64,000 nucleotides of DNA from Isoetes taiwanensis (taxonomy: Eukaryota; Streptophyta; Lycopodiopsida; Isoetales; Isoetaceae), in the NCBI GenBank assembly GCA_021234155.1, contig JAJEKV010000059.1, positions 3,718,571-3,782,570 of the forward strand, read 5' to 3'. Made by a program: the position numbers and the translations under genes. Positions 12,437 through 24,005 of the stretch are shown here, piece after piece (position 1 is the stretch's first letter; each line of letters opens with the position of its first letter). Below the pieces are notes generated by a model. That model had not been told where the DNA came from and searched no databases. It saw nothing but the letters and a program-made list of their open reading frames with translations.

Positions 12437-14285
12437 TTGGCAAGCTTGATTTAGTATGAAAGTATGCGAGTGAAGCTCAATGGTGCACAAGTCCGGTTTA
12501 TAGAATAGAATAGAATAGAATACATTTATGTCCTTTGTGCCGTAAGGCCCCCCGGACTTAATGTAGCATGGGCGAAGCTCCTACAAGGGGTGCTACTAGC
12601 ACATCATTTGTTTTAATGTAGCCTTTTGAAGGCGACTTTTTTCCTTTAATACCAAAGGCTCTCGCTTTTACCTCATTTTGGCCGTGCGGTGAAAGGCCGT
12701 TATCAATCAGCTTTTAGTTTGAGCAATTTAATTTGTGGGGCTATATGACCCGTATTGTATGCATCATATTACAAGCCCTCTTTCACTGTGGTACCTCTCT
12801 ATGGGTCATCATTCTTTGGATCATGCGGATCTCGCCGGATCCCGTAACGATTGGATCATCTTCATCATCCCGTGGATTGGTTCCCCCACTTTATATTTCT
12901 ATATGCCCTCGATGTCCCCATAGATCGTAAAATCGTTAATCATATGGTTTTCATCCTCTATTCCCCGCGGTCACATTCTCGCATATCCTATCCTCCTTGT
13001 CTATCCCTCTCCATCGGTCCTTTTCGATTCTTAGATCGTGACTTCCCATCCCGAATCCACCCAAGTATGTCCCTACGTTCTTCCCCAATATGTTATCCCG
13101 GTACACCCGGTGTCCCATCTGTTGGTCCGATTAAAAAACTTGTAATGAGCCAGTTTGTCTTGGGTCTGTATGTCTCTGCAGACCATGCTCTTGTCGCTAT
13201 GATCCGCCCAATCCTCATTCCTTCGCTCTTCTTCTATCAGGTTACTCGTGTTTAGTCCCATCTTCCACGGTCCATGTTGCCACCTCTCCGAACCATCCAA
13301 AGGCCTTCAAGGATGTGTGATTTTTGTTGATTCGGTGATTGCAATGTTGGACGTTTCCCTTGGATGGGGCGTTGTCTAGAAGGTGTATCTTATGGTTCTC
13401 TCCCATGCTCTCACTTCCATCGGCCTTTGCCCTGTTTCGAGGACCATGACTGTCACATAGGCGTGTTTGTCCTACCATTGAATTCCTCGTACGTGCCATT
13501 GTCTAAAAAATTCCTTCCCCTTTTCCCAGTTTCTTCTCAGCCCGCCCCCATGCTTCCTCCCGCATAACGGGTGGTGGCTAAAACTGCACTAAATAGGTAG
13601 CATTTGATGTCCCAATCAGGTTATTCGACTTACATTATGAAGTTTTTCATGTTAAAGTAACTTCCTATAGCTGATTGGAATCTGGCGTTAGCTCCTTTGG
13701 CCCACTTCCCTGTGCCATGTGCATCATAACCTAGATATTCAGATATTCTGTTGCTTCCTCTATCTCCTTCTCTTTATATCTGAAAGGTTTATGCCTGTTC
13801 CTGTGTCCAAAGATCACTATCTTTGTTTTTGCTAGGTTCACTGTTAGCCCTGTATCTTAAAGTGGATAGATAAACAAGGATGGAGAGAAATCTAAGTGGA
13901 TAGATAAAGAAGGATAGATAAAATACATAAGTAATGAAACAAATCTAAGTTGCTAATAATATTAACTTAAAAAAAAGGACACGTCGTTTGGAACCGAAAC
14001 ATCGTTATAAACGTCGTTCAACGAAAATTTTCAACGAAAATTACAGACGTCGTATAAAAAAAAGATTGCTAATAATAATAACTTAATTAAAAAAAAAGAC
14101 ACGTCGTTATAAACCAAAACGTCATCAAATGAAAGCATAGGGCGGGCTCTAGAATAGGTATAGCTTAACTGTCCAAATCCGGTACTGACAACAAATTAAT
14201 TGCCGTGGCGGTCACATTCGTATGGACTCATTATGGAGTGTACGAAATTGAATATCTCGAACTCGAAATTCAAGGTGAGTAGGAT
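12437..14285. repeat. Copy 2 of the duplication, interrupted by a LINE
   Basis: Bases 12437-12500 match 11717-11785, and 13858 to about 14280 matches 11788 to about 12205. The matching parts keep the same AAACAAATCTAAGTTGCTAA, ACACGTCGTT and AGGGCGGGCTCTAGAATAGG blocks. The 1.36 kb between them is absent from copy 1. After about 14285 the copies diverge: copy 1 continues into GACGTCGTTGAACCC and copy 2 into AGGATATGTTATATTAAGG. Confidence 0.78.
12501..13857 (-). mobile_element. 5'-truncated LINE (non-LTR retrotransposon) 3' fragment
   Basis: The segment is absent from the sister repeat copy. On the minus strand it ends in a short (TATTC)n tail at 12501-12521, a typical LINE 3' end. The minus strand next to 13857 translates to a stretch with L-T-V-N-L-A-K-T-K and then F-G-H-R-N-R. 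This is the conserved 'GL.VN..KTK...F' block after the RT palm in LINE-type RTs. It is followed by an F-R-Y-K-E-K-E-I-E strand matching 'F.Y.G..IE'. The frame then breaks several times, so the copy is dead. Open frames on either strand here (for example 13073-13300 and 13242-13499 minus) are fragments or shadows. The clade cannot be fixed by eye. No clear target duplication is visible. Confidence 0.6.
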
Positions 14286-15139
14286 ATGTTATATTAAGGT
14301 GAAGGGTCTATCTTGTGCCACCACAATATAGATAAAAAACATAAGTAATAAAACAAATAGATCTAAGTTGGTAACTTAATAAAAAAAACACACGTCGGTA
14401 TACACATTGGCGTCATTCCCGCAAATACGGCCCACCTCTTTTCTCTGCTCTATTTATGCAGATCGAATATTGCAGCTCCGATCCATCGGTGAAAAGCTGT
14501 TTTTAATCATCTAAGTTCGTCGAAAGATAAAAAATTTGAGTTTGATTTCTACATTTTCTATCACAAAAATGTCTGGAGGTGGAGGCAAACCGGACTTTCA
14601 ACATCCTGTTCAAGAGCAAATTTGAAGTTAGATTCTTTGCATAAATGATGACCCTCCACTTGGTAACAATCCTTCTTTGTATAATAATTATAATTATAAT
14701 AATAACTTATAATTATAACTTAATAAAAAAAAAGGGCACGTCGTTTAACACAAAGACGTCGTTATGGACGTCAATCAACGACTATAACAGGCGTCGTTCA
14801 TCCGACCTCACGACGCCGTTTAACGACGTCCCAACTTTTATCGAAAAAAGCGAGCGGCTTTTTCCGCGCCTAGTTTTTTTGGTTCTAAGCGGGCCGGAGG
14901 AGCGTTTTTTAAGTGACGCATTTTTGGCGCCGGATCATCCTTGCGGTCCTTTCAAGCTTCAAGCAAGCATCCAAAGGTATTTCAATGGATCAATCAACTC
15001 TATTTTTGAATTAGGCTTGTTGTTTGATAGATTTAGGGGCTTCTTGTTTTTTCTTGTTTGTTTTCAATCCATCCCATTTCTATCCTCCCCTTTCCATCCT
15101 TGTTTTTTTCCATCCTTGTTTTTCTTCAATCCATTTCTC
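14286..15139. other. AT-rich spacer with a cluster of GTCGTT/AACGAC motifs
   Basis: There is no convincing gene. At 14737-14840 the motif GTCGTT or its complement AACGAC/GACGTC recurs several times within about 100 bases. It also occurs in the duplication at 11.9-14.1 kb and in the CACTA subterminal block at 47.8-48.3 kb. A 271-codon open frame starting at 14645 runs into the TTC tract and is low-complexity Ser/Phe/Leu, so I do not count it as a gene. Confidence 0.5.
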
Positions 15140-15435
15140 CTCCTTCTTCTTAGTATGAATCAATCCTCCTCCTTCTTCTTCTTCAGTTCTTCTTCTTCCA
15201 ATCATTGGTTTCTTCCTTCTAATCTTCCTCATTCTTCCAATATTCTATTCATTTTCTTCTTCTTTCTTCTTCTTCACCACTTTTCTTCTTCTTATTCTTC
15301 TTCTTCTTCTTTTCCTATCTCCCCTTCTTCTTCTTCTTCTTCTTCTCCTTCTCCTTCTCCTTCTCCTTCTTCTTCTTCTCTTCTTCTTCCTTCTTCCTTC
15401 TCCTTCTCCTTCTCCTTCTCCTTCTTCTTCTTCTT
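15140..15435. repeat. Imperfect (TTC)n/(TCC)n polypyrimidine tract
   Basis: This is an interrupted run of TTC, CTT and TCC triplets ending exactly where repeat unit a begins (CGATACG at 15436). The same triplet tract borders most other units of the family, so it is probably part of the element or its insertion site. Confidence 0.85.
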
Positions 15436-18055
15436 CGATACGTTTTTACCTAGACAATAATCTATACTACGTAACCCAGTTACAATAACAGCTATTGTTC
15501 AAGGTAAAGACATTTCCCAAATATCCACCCTGGATTTTACCCCAGGCCACATAGGGACAAATCCGATCTACCTATGGATCCAAGATATACTAACCATTTT
15601 TTCAAATATAGCTTTGAGTTTGTTTTACAAGACAAAATCTACTCATGTATTTTAAGGCATAGACTTGTATTTCCATATCAAATTTTCATGTTACATATAC
15701 CATCAATATTCAGCATAAAAATCAGCATAAAAATCATTTTATTTTCCTTATTATGCATCGTATACATTACCTATTCTTGTAACTTTTTACCCATTTCACA
15801 ATATCAGCCTGTATATATAATCAGATTTTGCAAAATACTTGTCTTTTACAAACAATGCATCTTTTGAGCAGCAACCTTTAGTGTTTATACAAACCTACAA
15901 ATCATATTATTTGATATGCCATTTGCTAGGCAGAACCTATGGAAAGATCTCACCCCTGTTATCTTCCAGATAATATTGGGGCAAATCATGTTCATCTTCA
16001 CAGCAACCAGCAAAAAGAACCAATACCAGAGGAGGAGTAGTCTTGGTTACCTGCACCCAAGCACTACCAATGTTAGCAAAAATCATGGTAACAAGGTAAG
16101 GGATGTCGTAAGTCAGAAGACTACTACGGCTTATCGCCCTTCACCCATTGGTTACATTACGCTACTTAATTTCAAATCGAAAGCGGTTAAATCATAACCA
16201 ATTTTGCAGGTCAAAAACCATGATATTATACCAACTCATATGCTGCTTACCACAGCAGCGATCTAGCCCAAATGGATTACAAAGTAATTCCACTAATATA
16301 GCTAAGCCATTATGCTAAGTTATCCCGATGTAATCGATCCCGAAAGCACATCTACACCATAGATAAGCATATACATTGCCTACAATACCGTTTTATCTGC
16401 ATAAGTACTTCATATTTATTATGCCAACAACAACCACGTACCATAACCTATTTAAACTATTAGAACCCCTGCACCAGCTAAAAAACAGCCATCTATATTA
16501 TGTGAGCTGCTATCAGGACCTATCCATTTTATGGACATTAAGACTATATCTAAGTCTGTCTATGAGCCACCTATATAGGCTCCACGTTTATGATATGCTA
16601 ATGAAGTGCAAAAGCATGAATCGTGTCCAGGCATAAAACCCATGTCAATCACATATCAATCTTAGCACAAAATGTCAGTAAACCCTGAATAGCAGGCTTA
16701 ACTATGATCATCTACACTAAGATCAAAGCATTTTAACCATAAAACCCTAAAATCATAAAATCCAGCACCATACACATAGGCTTATTGCATCTGTTACCAG
16801 AACAACCACATCGCCACAAATGGTTACAAGCATAGAGAATCTGTTGTCATATATCAGATAGAGAAAATATTTACGGATAAAGTCCTAGTGTATTAACTTA
16901 AGCAAAGACTTGTGTCTACAAAGCATAGGCAACATCGTGTATCGGAAGTAATAAGACATCTGAACTCCTCACCATCATGCCTCATGATATCAGCTATCTT
17001 TAGAAGACCCATGTTAAACAAAAGGCAACTATCTGTTAAGACCCTTTACTCACATCCAATCCCAACTTATACCTTTTCAGTTCCACAAATATAGCTTTTA
17101 CGGTTTACCCATCTTATTATAGTTTATCCATCTGTGAGCTCTCCATATTCAAAGAAATATCTTTTCTTAATCAGTATGTCCTATGTTTAACTATTCCTTC
17201 TTATTTTAAATCGAAAATAAGTTCTTAAAACATGATTTATACCTGTGTATTTAAGGCCCCAGACCCTCGGGGATTGCCGCTTGAATGGGTGAATTCTTGA
17301 GCCATAGTTGTTTTACCAAACTTTCTCGGTGGTAAATTGCCAAAGATGAAAAGCTTTGCTCTTCTTTCCGTGCTTACGTTCAGTAAACACCTTTAGGCAT
17401 ATCTTGAGCTCCTCGCCACCCTTGCACCAATGATGATGCTTGAGATCGAACAAGCCTTTCCGGACTGAAGAAGTGGCATTTTGTTTGCCGCTCATTCACC
17501 AGTATATCTGAAATATTACTAAGGCAAAGCCCATTCCCGCTCATGGAATCCATCATAATTAGCAAAATCCGATCTATTGAATACCTTTGGCTACCATTGG
17601 ACTGGGTCCGCCCACATCCATAACTCTTAGGGGCTTAATCGAGCCTATTTGCTACACTAACCTCAAAATGCATGAAAATTAAATAATAATTTGAGAAAAT
17701 AACCATTACGCACAAATAGCCATTATAGATTTCGATACCATCAAAATGCTTCACTTAACATCGAAATTCGAATATTTACTTTTATTTTTCTTGGAAAATT
17801 CAGCAAGTTATAACCTTTAATATATGTTGATACTATAAGTATCAACTACCAAAACCATAAGAACAACCATTACATACGTATATGCTCCCATTCTTTATAA
17901 GAAATAAAACCATATAATCTCAAACTTAGGCCTAAGCCTTTTCGAATGTCCAAAACCCCAACATATTTTGGCCAAGAATCAAAAACCAGGTAGCATTGCA
18001 TAATTCCTCACCATGCAGGTTAACCTTCAATCCATGAGCATAATTCCTACTAGGA
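15436..18055 (-). repeat. Long direct repeat unit a (candidate 3' pseudo-LTR of the RT element)
   Basis: It is collinear with unit f (37133 to about 39730), including identical short frames (15574 versus 37273, 15916 versus 37603, 16376 versus 38060). Differences are mostly at CpG sites plus one small duplication near 15720. The head shared by the family starts at CGATACG and contains TTCAAGGTAAAGACATT...CCAAATATCCACCCTGG. The right end is truncated: homology to f stops near 18040, about 200 bases before f's TTC tract, and the sequence passes straight into the middle of unit b's head. The strand is that of the RT body. No protein-coding function is proposed. Confidence 0.85.
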
Positions 18056-20713
18056 GCCCCAACACATATCCATCCCGAAGCGCTACTACCTGTGCCACAA
18101 CCAAGGAAGGCACATTACCTAAAGATATGAAAATAGAATAGTAAAGTAGTAAAGCATTATTTTAGAAGATCTATTAAATCAGAGATTGTAACCATGTATG
18201 ATCAAAGTAGAGACATAAAATATTATTGTAGATTATTCCTATGTATGATAAAAAATAAAGACAAAGTATTCCTCAGAATTATTCTCATCTATGTGTCAAG
18301 GAAAAAGTAGAGTTACAAAATAAATGTAGCTTTAGTTACGCCCAGTAATTCCATCTCCACGTTAACGCCAACCCTAACAAAGAAATAAGAGACAATTGAG
18401 GAGAGAACCCGCACTGCAGCCAATCAATACACAATTAGCGTGAAAACCAAATGTGCAAGGGCCAAAAGGTACATTGGGTCTCTCGCCTTTATCACCGATC
18501 ACCAATTGTATCCTTTTGCCCCGAGGTGACGTTAGCAAGACGTAATAATGGAATCTTAGTTTCAAAACTTCCCATAAAGTTTAGACCTTAAAGCTTAGAT
18601 TAGTAGTATGGCATAAAGTTTAAGATCTCTCATAAATTTTACAAAATATATCCGGCCAAAATTGAAATCATTTTTCCTTCTATGTAGATCATGTATAATG
18701 ATACGCTTTCCAAAGAAATAGAGTAGAACTAGTATGAAAACAATTTATCATTTAACATCTACAATCTTAAGGCTTAAGATCTCTAGATTCAAGGAAGAAA
18801 TGTGCAATTTGAACATAAGGTGAACCCTCAATAATTTCACCAAGTTTCAGGCGTATTTTCGCTTTTGATGCACGCAGTAGCTACTCTTATAAAATTTAAA
18901 GAATAAGCACCAAGCAAAGATTATGTGAAAAGCTCCACGTGACATCCAAGACTTCTTGCCTTCTTGCCTATTACATGATGTGCATATATCGATGGCTTTT
19001 TTCTTTGTTGTAAGAAAAGCATTATCCAAAGTCACAGGTGATACATTTCAAATGGATTTTCTAATGCTATGAGAAAAGCATTTTTCAAAAAAATATTATG
19101 CACCTAAATCAAATATTATTTTATCTAACCCGATTATTGCATTCATATCGCAACAATTTGCAGATTTGCCCAAAACCACCATTATGATGAAGTGGCCCAA
19201 CTCGTTTCGTAGATCTTCCATAAAAGGATGGATGGAGAATGCCAAAAGCATGCTTGTCAAAAGCATATATGCACTATCTACAAACATTTTCAACCCTGCT
19301 TTTTTGCAAAAGTTCAGAGCAACCAGTGTTCTCAATCATAACAAGGCATAACAAGGATCTCTTTAAATTTCTTTTCCAAAAATCGCTTTTACCTCGGCAA
19401 GCTATGGCGATCCCGGCAAGCACCTAATTTTTCCGTGGCAAGCAATGACATTCTTTTCTATACTTCCCAGAGAATCCATCTAAGAGCAGATTAACATGCC
19501 ACGATTTTGCCAAAAGGCATATCAAGTTATTTATACATAACCATTTAGGCAAAGATTGCACCTTTGTCTCGTGATCAAAAAAGTCATGTAAGCATTTGGC
19601 GGCCATTTAAGGCAGAAGTGCTTATCGGCATGTAATCCCCCTTTTTTTAACAGCTTGGCTCTATCCATGTGCATGGAACATCTGCATAATGGCCAATGAA
19701 CTGTAGTCACGATCCTTGCTCTATTATCTTAGAGCAAGCAAATAAGGCCTTTGGCGGTAAAACTATGTCATGCGGCCAGTCTTTAGCGGCCATAAAGTTA
19801 CAAAGAAAAGCCCCAAATGCTTCTATTACCCAAACATATATCGAGCTCTTTATTTGCTCAAAGTCGGAAAAAAGGTATATGCAGCTCTTTTATTTGCTCA
19901 AAGTCAGAAAAAGATAGGCCCTTTCATGGCTATGTCGGCCATGGTTATTATGCCACAAAGTCCTTAAAAGGACAATAGGCAACAAATCATTTTTAAGCAA
20001 ACCCAAACTTATTCCTTAAGGCAAAGCGTGCCTTCTAAGGTTTGCCATAATTTCAATTTGTTAAAGAGTCATCATAGATAGTACAATATCTTTGAAAGCA
20101 TCAAAAAGCAGTGTATGTCTAAAGATAGCTATCCAAGTTGCATATTTACCTTTTTGCATGGTTCCAACGTACCATTAATTAGTTGGAGGTACACATCCCT
20201 TCCAATAAGCACTATAGTCATCTCCATAGACTTAATCCAACATTTAAATGTTAAAAATTCACAAGCAAGATGCACATGAATTTTTTGTATGAATTTTCCA
20301 TATCGAATGTCATATTCACACATGGGATTCCTTTATTTGTCTATAACATCCCCTTGTCATGTGATGCCACACTGCTTTTGCAAAAAGCCTGGTATATCTA
20401 CCTTAGTTTGGATTTTCCAAATTATTTTTCAGCTTACATCTAGTGAAACATGCAATGTGGCTCTGCCGACCAAGCAACACATCTAGTATTATGGCAGTCA
20501 TGGCTCTATAGACTCATGGCTCTATAGACGCCCTCAGCTAAAATTGTAGTATGCACTAAGTCATTTTGCATTTCCAAAAGCCAAATTGGCCCTAAACCTA
20601 TTATGTACATAACTCATATATTAGATGCATATTTAAGCATTTGTCTGCCATATAGGCCATACGCCATTAAAAAATTAGAGAAGAGTTTCTTCTTCTTCTT
20701 CTTCTTCTTCTTC
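18056..20713 (-). repeat. Long direct repeat unit b, head-truncated, ending in (TTC)9
   Basis: It matches unit c (21341-24005) almost throughout: the block from CCAACACATATCCATCCC to GCCATACG is present in both in the same order. About 85 bases of the family head are missing compared with c, because the unit starts at a junction with the end of unit a. It ends in TTC repeats at 20687-20713. The small frames inside (for example 19166-19351 and 20289-20486) recur at matching places in unit c and look non-coding. Confidence 0.85.
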
Positions 20714-21255
20714 TCCCACAATCCCTCCCTCAGGATGTAGGATACCTCTTTTTACAAGGAAAGTAGGACCCCCTTATAAAAAGAGGGGTCCTACTTCCTT
20801 ACACCAGAAGAAAACAGATTCAAAGAATCTTTAGCTCAGTATCAAGTTCTTGTATCATCTGTATTTGAAATAGTATAAGGTGCAGTGGACCAAATACCAT
20901 ATCCGCTGTAGCAGATAATTTGAGAACTAGCACAATGGACTAGTTCAAGACCTGACAAATTATCAGGGTTTTATAATTATGAGGTACATGGGGCACGATG
21001 GGCCCTAAGTACCATGGACAACCTGTTATAGTATTTATGATAACATCTGCTATCAAAACTTAAATTCTTATAAAAAGGAAATAATATACAAACTAACCTG
21101 GCTTGTATAAGAGATTCATTTGCCAGATAGCTCCATCAGGATTTTGAAAAAGATACCTCCATCAAAATATGAGAAAGTAAAGATATCCGAATTTAAATGT
21201 GTAAGACCAACCAATTGTGCATGCCGATATCTCCAAAGAAATGGAAGTCACTTAA
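20714..21255 (-). mobile_element. Spacer 1: deleted, non-autonomous derivative of the RT element body
   Basis: On its left it begins CCCACAATCCCTCCCTC and a hairpin, arms 20737-20759 and 20772-20794, about 20 of 23 positions paired. The same arrangement follows the TTC tract at 27131 and at 30811 next to the RT stop. On its right it ends GATATCTCCAAAGAAATGG-AAGTCAC before the head of unit c, matching the sequence just before the head of unit f (37100-37124). Both ends of the RT body are thus kept while RT and the companion ORF are lost. No coding frame. This supports a small non-autonomous element made of b + spacer + c. Confidence 0.65.
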
Positions 21256-24005
21256 TTCTTCTTCGACACATCTTCACCAGACTACTAATGATTATAGTAA
21301 AAACAATTTACTAAACCCAGATTCGCTCAAGGTAAAGATTACCCAACACATATCCATCCCGGCGCTACCTGTGCCACAACCGGAAGGCACATTACCTAAA
21401 AGATATGAAAATAGAATAGTAAAGTAGCAAAGCATTATTTTAGAAGATCTATTAAATCAGAGATTGTAACCATGTATGATCAAAGTAGAGACATAAAATA
21501 TTATTGTAGATTATTCCTATGTATGATAAAAATAAAGACAAAGTATTCCTCAGAATTATTCTCATCTATGTGTCAAGGAAAAAGTAGAGTTACAAAATAA
21601 ATGTAGCTTTAGTTACGCCCAAAGAATTCCATCTCCACGTTAACGCCAACCCTAACAGCAAATAAGAGACAATTGGAGGAGAGAACCCGTACCTGCAGCC
21701 AATCAATACACAATTAGCGTGAAAACGGTAAATGTGCAAGGGCCAAAAGGTACATTGGGTCTCTCAGTTTATCACTGATCACCAATTGTATCCTTTTGCC
21801 CTGAGGTGACGTTAGCAAGACAGAATAATGGAATCTTAGTTTCAAAACTTCCCATAAAGTTTAGACCTTAAAGCTTAGATTAGTAGTATGGCATAAAGTT
21901 TAAGATCTCTCATAATACGCTTTTACAAAATATATCCGGCCAAAATTGAAATCATTTTTCCTTCTATGTAGATCATGTATAATGATACAGTTTCCAGCAA
22001 ATAGAGTAGAACTAGTATGAAAACAATTTATCATTTAACATCTACAATCTTAAGGCTTAAGATCTCTAGATTCAAGGAAGAAATGTGCAATTTGAACATA
22101 AGGTGAACCCCGAATAATTTCGCCCAAGTTTCGTGCGATTTTCGCTTTGATGCACGCAGAGCTACTCTTTATAAAATTTAAAGAATAAGCACAAGCAAAG
22201 ATTATGTGAAAAGCTCTCCACGTGACATCCCAAGACTTCTTGCCTTCTTGCCTATTACATGATGTGCATATATCGATGGCTTTTTTTTCTTTGTTGTAAG
22301 AAAAGCATTATCCAAAGTCGCTGTGATACATTTCAAATGGATTTTCTAATGCTATGAGAAAAGCATTTTTCAAAATATTATGCACTAAATCAAATATTAT
22401 TTTATCTAACCCGATTATTGCATTCATATCAAGAACAATTTGCATTTGCCCAGCCACCATTATGATGAAGTGGCCCAACTCGTTTCAGATCTTCCATAAA
22501 AGGATGGATGGAGAAATGCCAAAAGCATGCTTGTCAAAAAGCATATATGCACTATCTACAAACATTTTCAACCTGTTTTTTTGCAAAAGTTCAGAGCAAC
22601 CAGTGTTCTCAATCATAACAAGGCATAACAAGGATCTCTTAAATTTCTTTTCTGAAAAATCAAGCTTTTTACCTGGCAAGCTATGGCGATCCTGGCAAGC
22701 ACGAATTTTTCCGTGGCAAGCAATGACATTCTTTTCTATACTTCCTGTAGAATCCATCTAAGAGCAGATTAACATGCCACGATTTTGCCAAAAGGCATAT
22801 CAAGTTATTTATACATAACCATTTAGGCAAAGATTGCACCTTTGTCTCAGATCAAAAAGCTGTATGTAAGCATTTGGCGAAGCCATTTAAGGCAGAAGTG
22901 CTTATCGGCATGTAATCCCCCTTTTTTTTAACAGCTTGGCTCTATCCATGTGCATGGAACATCTGCATAATGGCCACGAACTGCAGTCACGATCCTTGCT
23001 CTATTATCTTAGAGCAAGCAAATAAGGCCTTTTGGGCGGTAAAACTATGTCATGCGGCCAGTCTTTAGCGGCCATAAAAGTTACAAAGAAAAGCCCCAAA
23101 TGCTTCTATTACCCAAACATATATCGAGCTCTTTATTTGCTCAAAGTCGGAAAAAGGTATATGCAGCTCTTTATTTGCTCAAAGTCAGAAAAAGATAGGC
23201 CCTTTCATGGCTATGTCGGCCATGGTTATTATGCCACAAAGTCCTTAAAAGGACAATAGGCAACAAATCATTTTTAAGCAAACCCAAACTTATTCCTTAA
23301 GGCAAAGTGTGCCTTCTAATGTTTGCCATAATTTCAATTTGTTAAAAAGTCAACATAGATAGTACAATATTTTTTGAAAGCATCAAAATTCATTTAATGT
23401 GCTATACATTTGAGTGTACGTCTAAAGATAGCTATCCAAGTTGCATATTTACATTTTTGTATGGTTTCAACGTACCATTAATTAGTGTTCTAACATTGAA
23501 GGTACACATCCCTTCCAATAAGCACTATAGTCATCTCCATGGAATTAATCCAACCTTTACATGCCAAAATTCACAAGCAAGATGCACATGAAATTTTTTG
23601 TATGAATTTCCATATCGAATGTCATATTCACACATGGGATTCCTTTATTTGTCTATAACATCCCCTTGTCATGTGATGCCACACTGCTTTTGCAAAAAGC
23701 CTGGTATATCTACCTTAGTTTGGATTTTCCAAATTATTTTTCAGCTTACATCTAGTGAAACATGCAATGTGGCTCTGCCGACCAAGCAACACATCTAGTA
23801 TTATGGCAGTCATGGCTCTATAGACTCATGGCTCTATAGACGCCCTCAGCTAAAATTGTAGTATGCACTAAGTCATTTTGCATTTCCAAAAGCCAAATTG
23901 GCCCTAAACCTATTATGTACATAACTCATATATTAGATGCATATTTAAGCATTTGTCTGCCATATAGGCCATACGGTCTTCTTCTTCTTCTTCTTCTTCT
24001 TCTTC
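21256..24005 (-). repeat. Long direct repeat unit c, ending in (TTC)9-10
   Basis: The complete family head starts at TTCTTCTTCGACAC (21256) and continues CATCTTCACCAGACTACTAA...AAGGTAAAGATTACCCAACAC. The body is collinear with unit b. The TTC tract at 23977-24005 passes directly into the head of unit d with no intervening sequence, showing that elements of this family abut at TTC tracts. Confidence 0.87.

Noticed and set aside
14645-15460. 271-codon frame with hydrophobic start
   Set aside because: It reads from AT-rich DNA into the TTC tract; Ile and Ser/Phe runs only, and it is cut by the boundary of repeat unit a.
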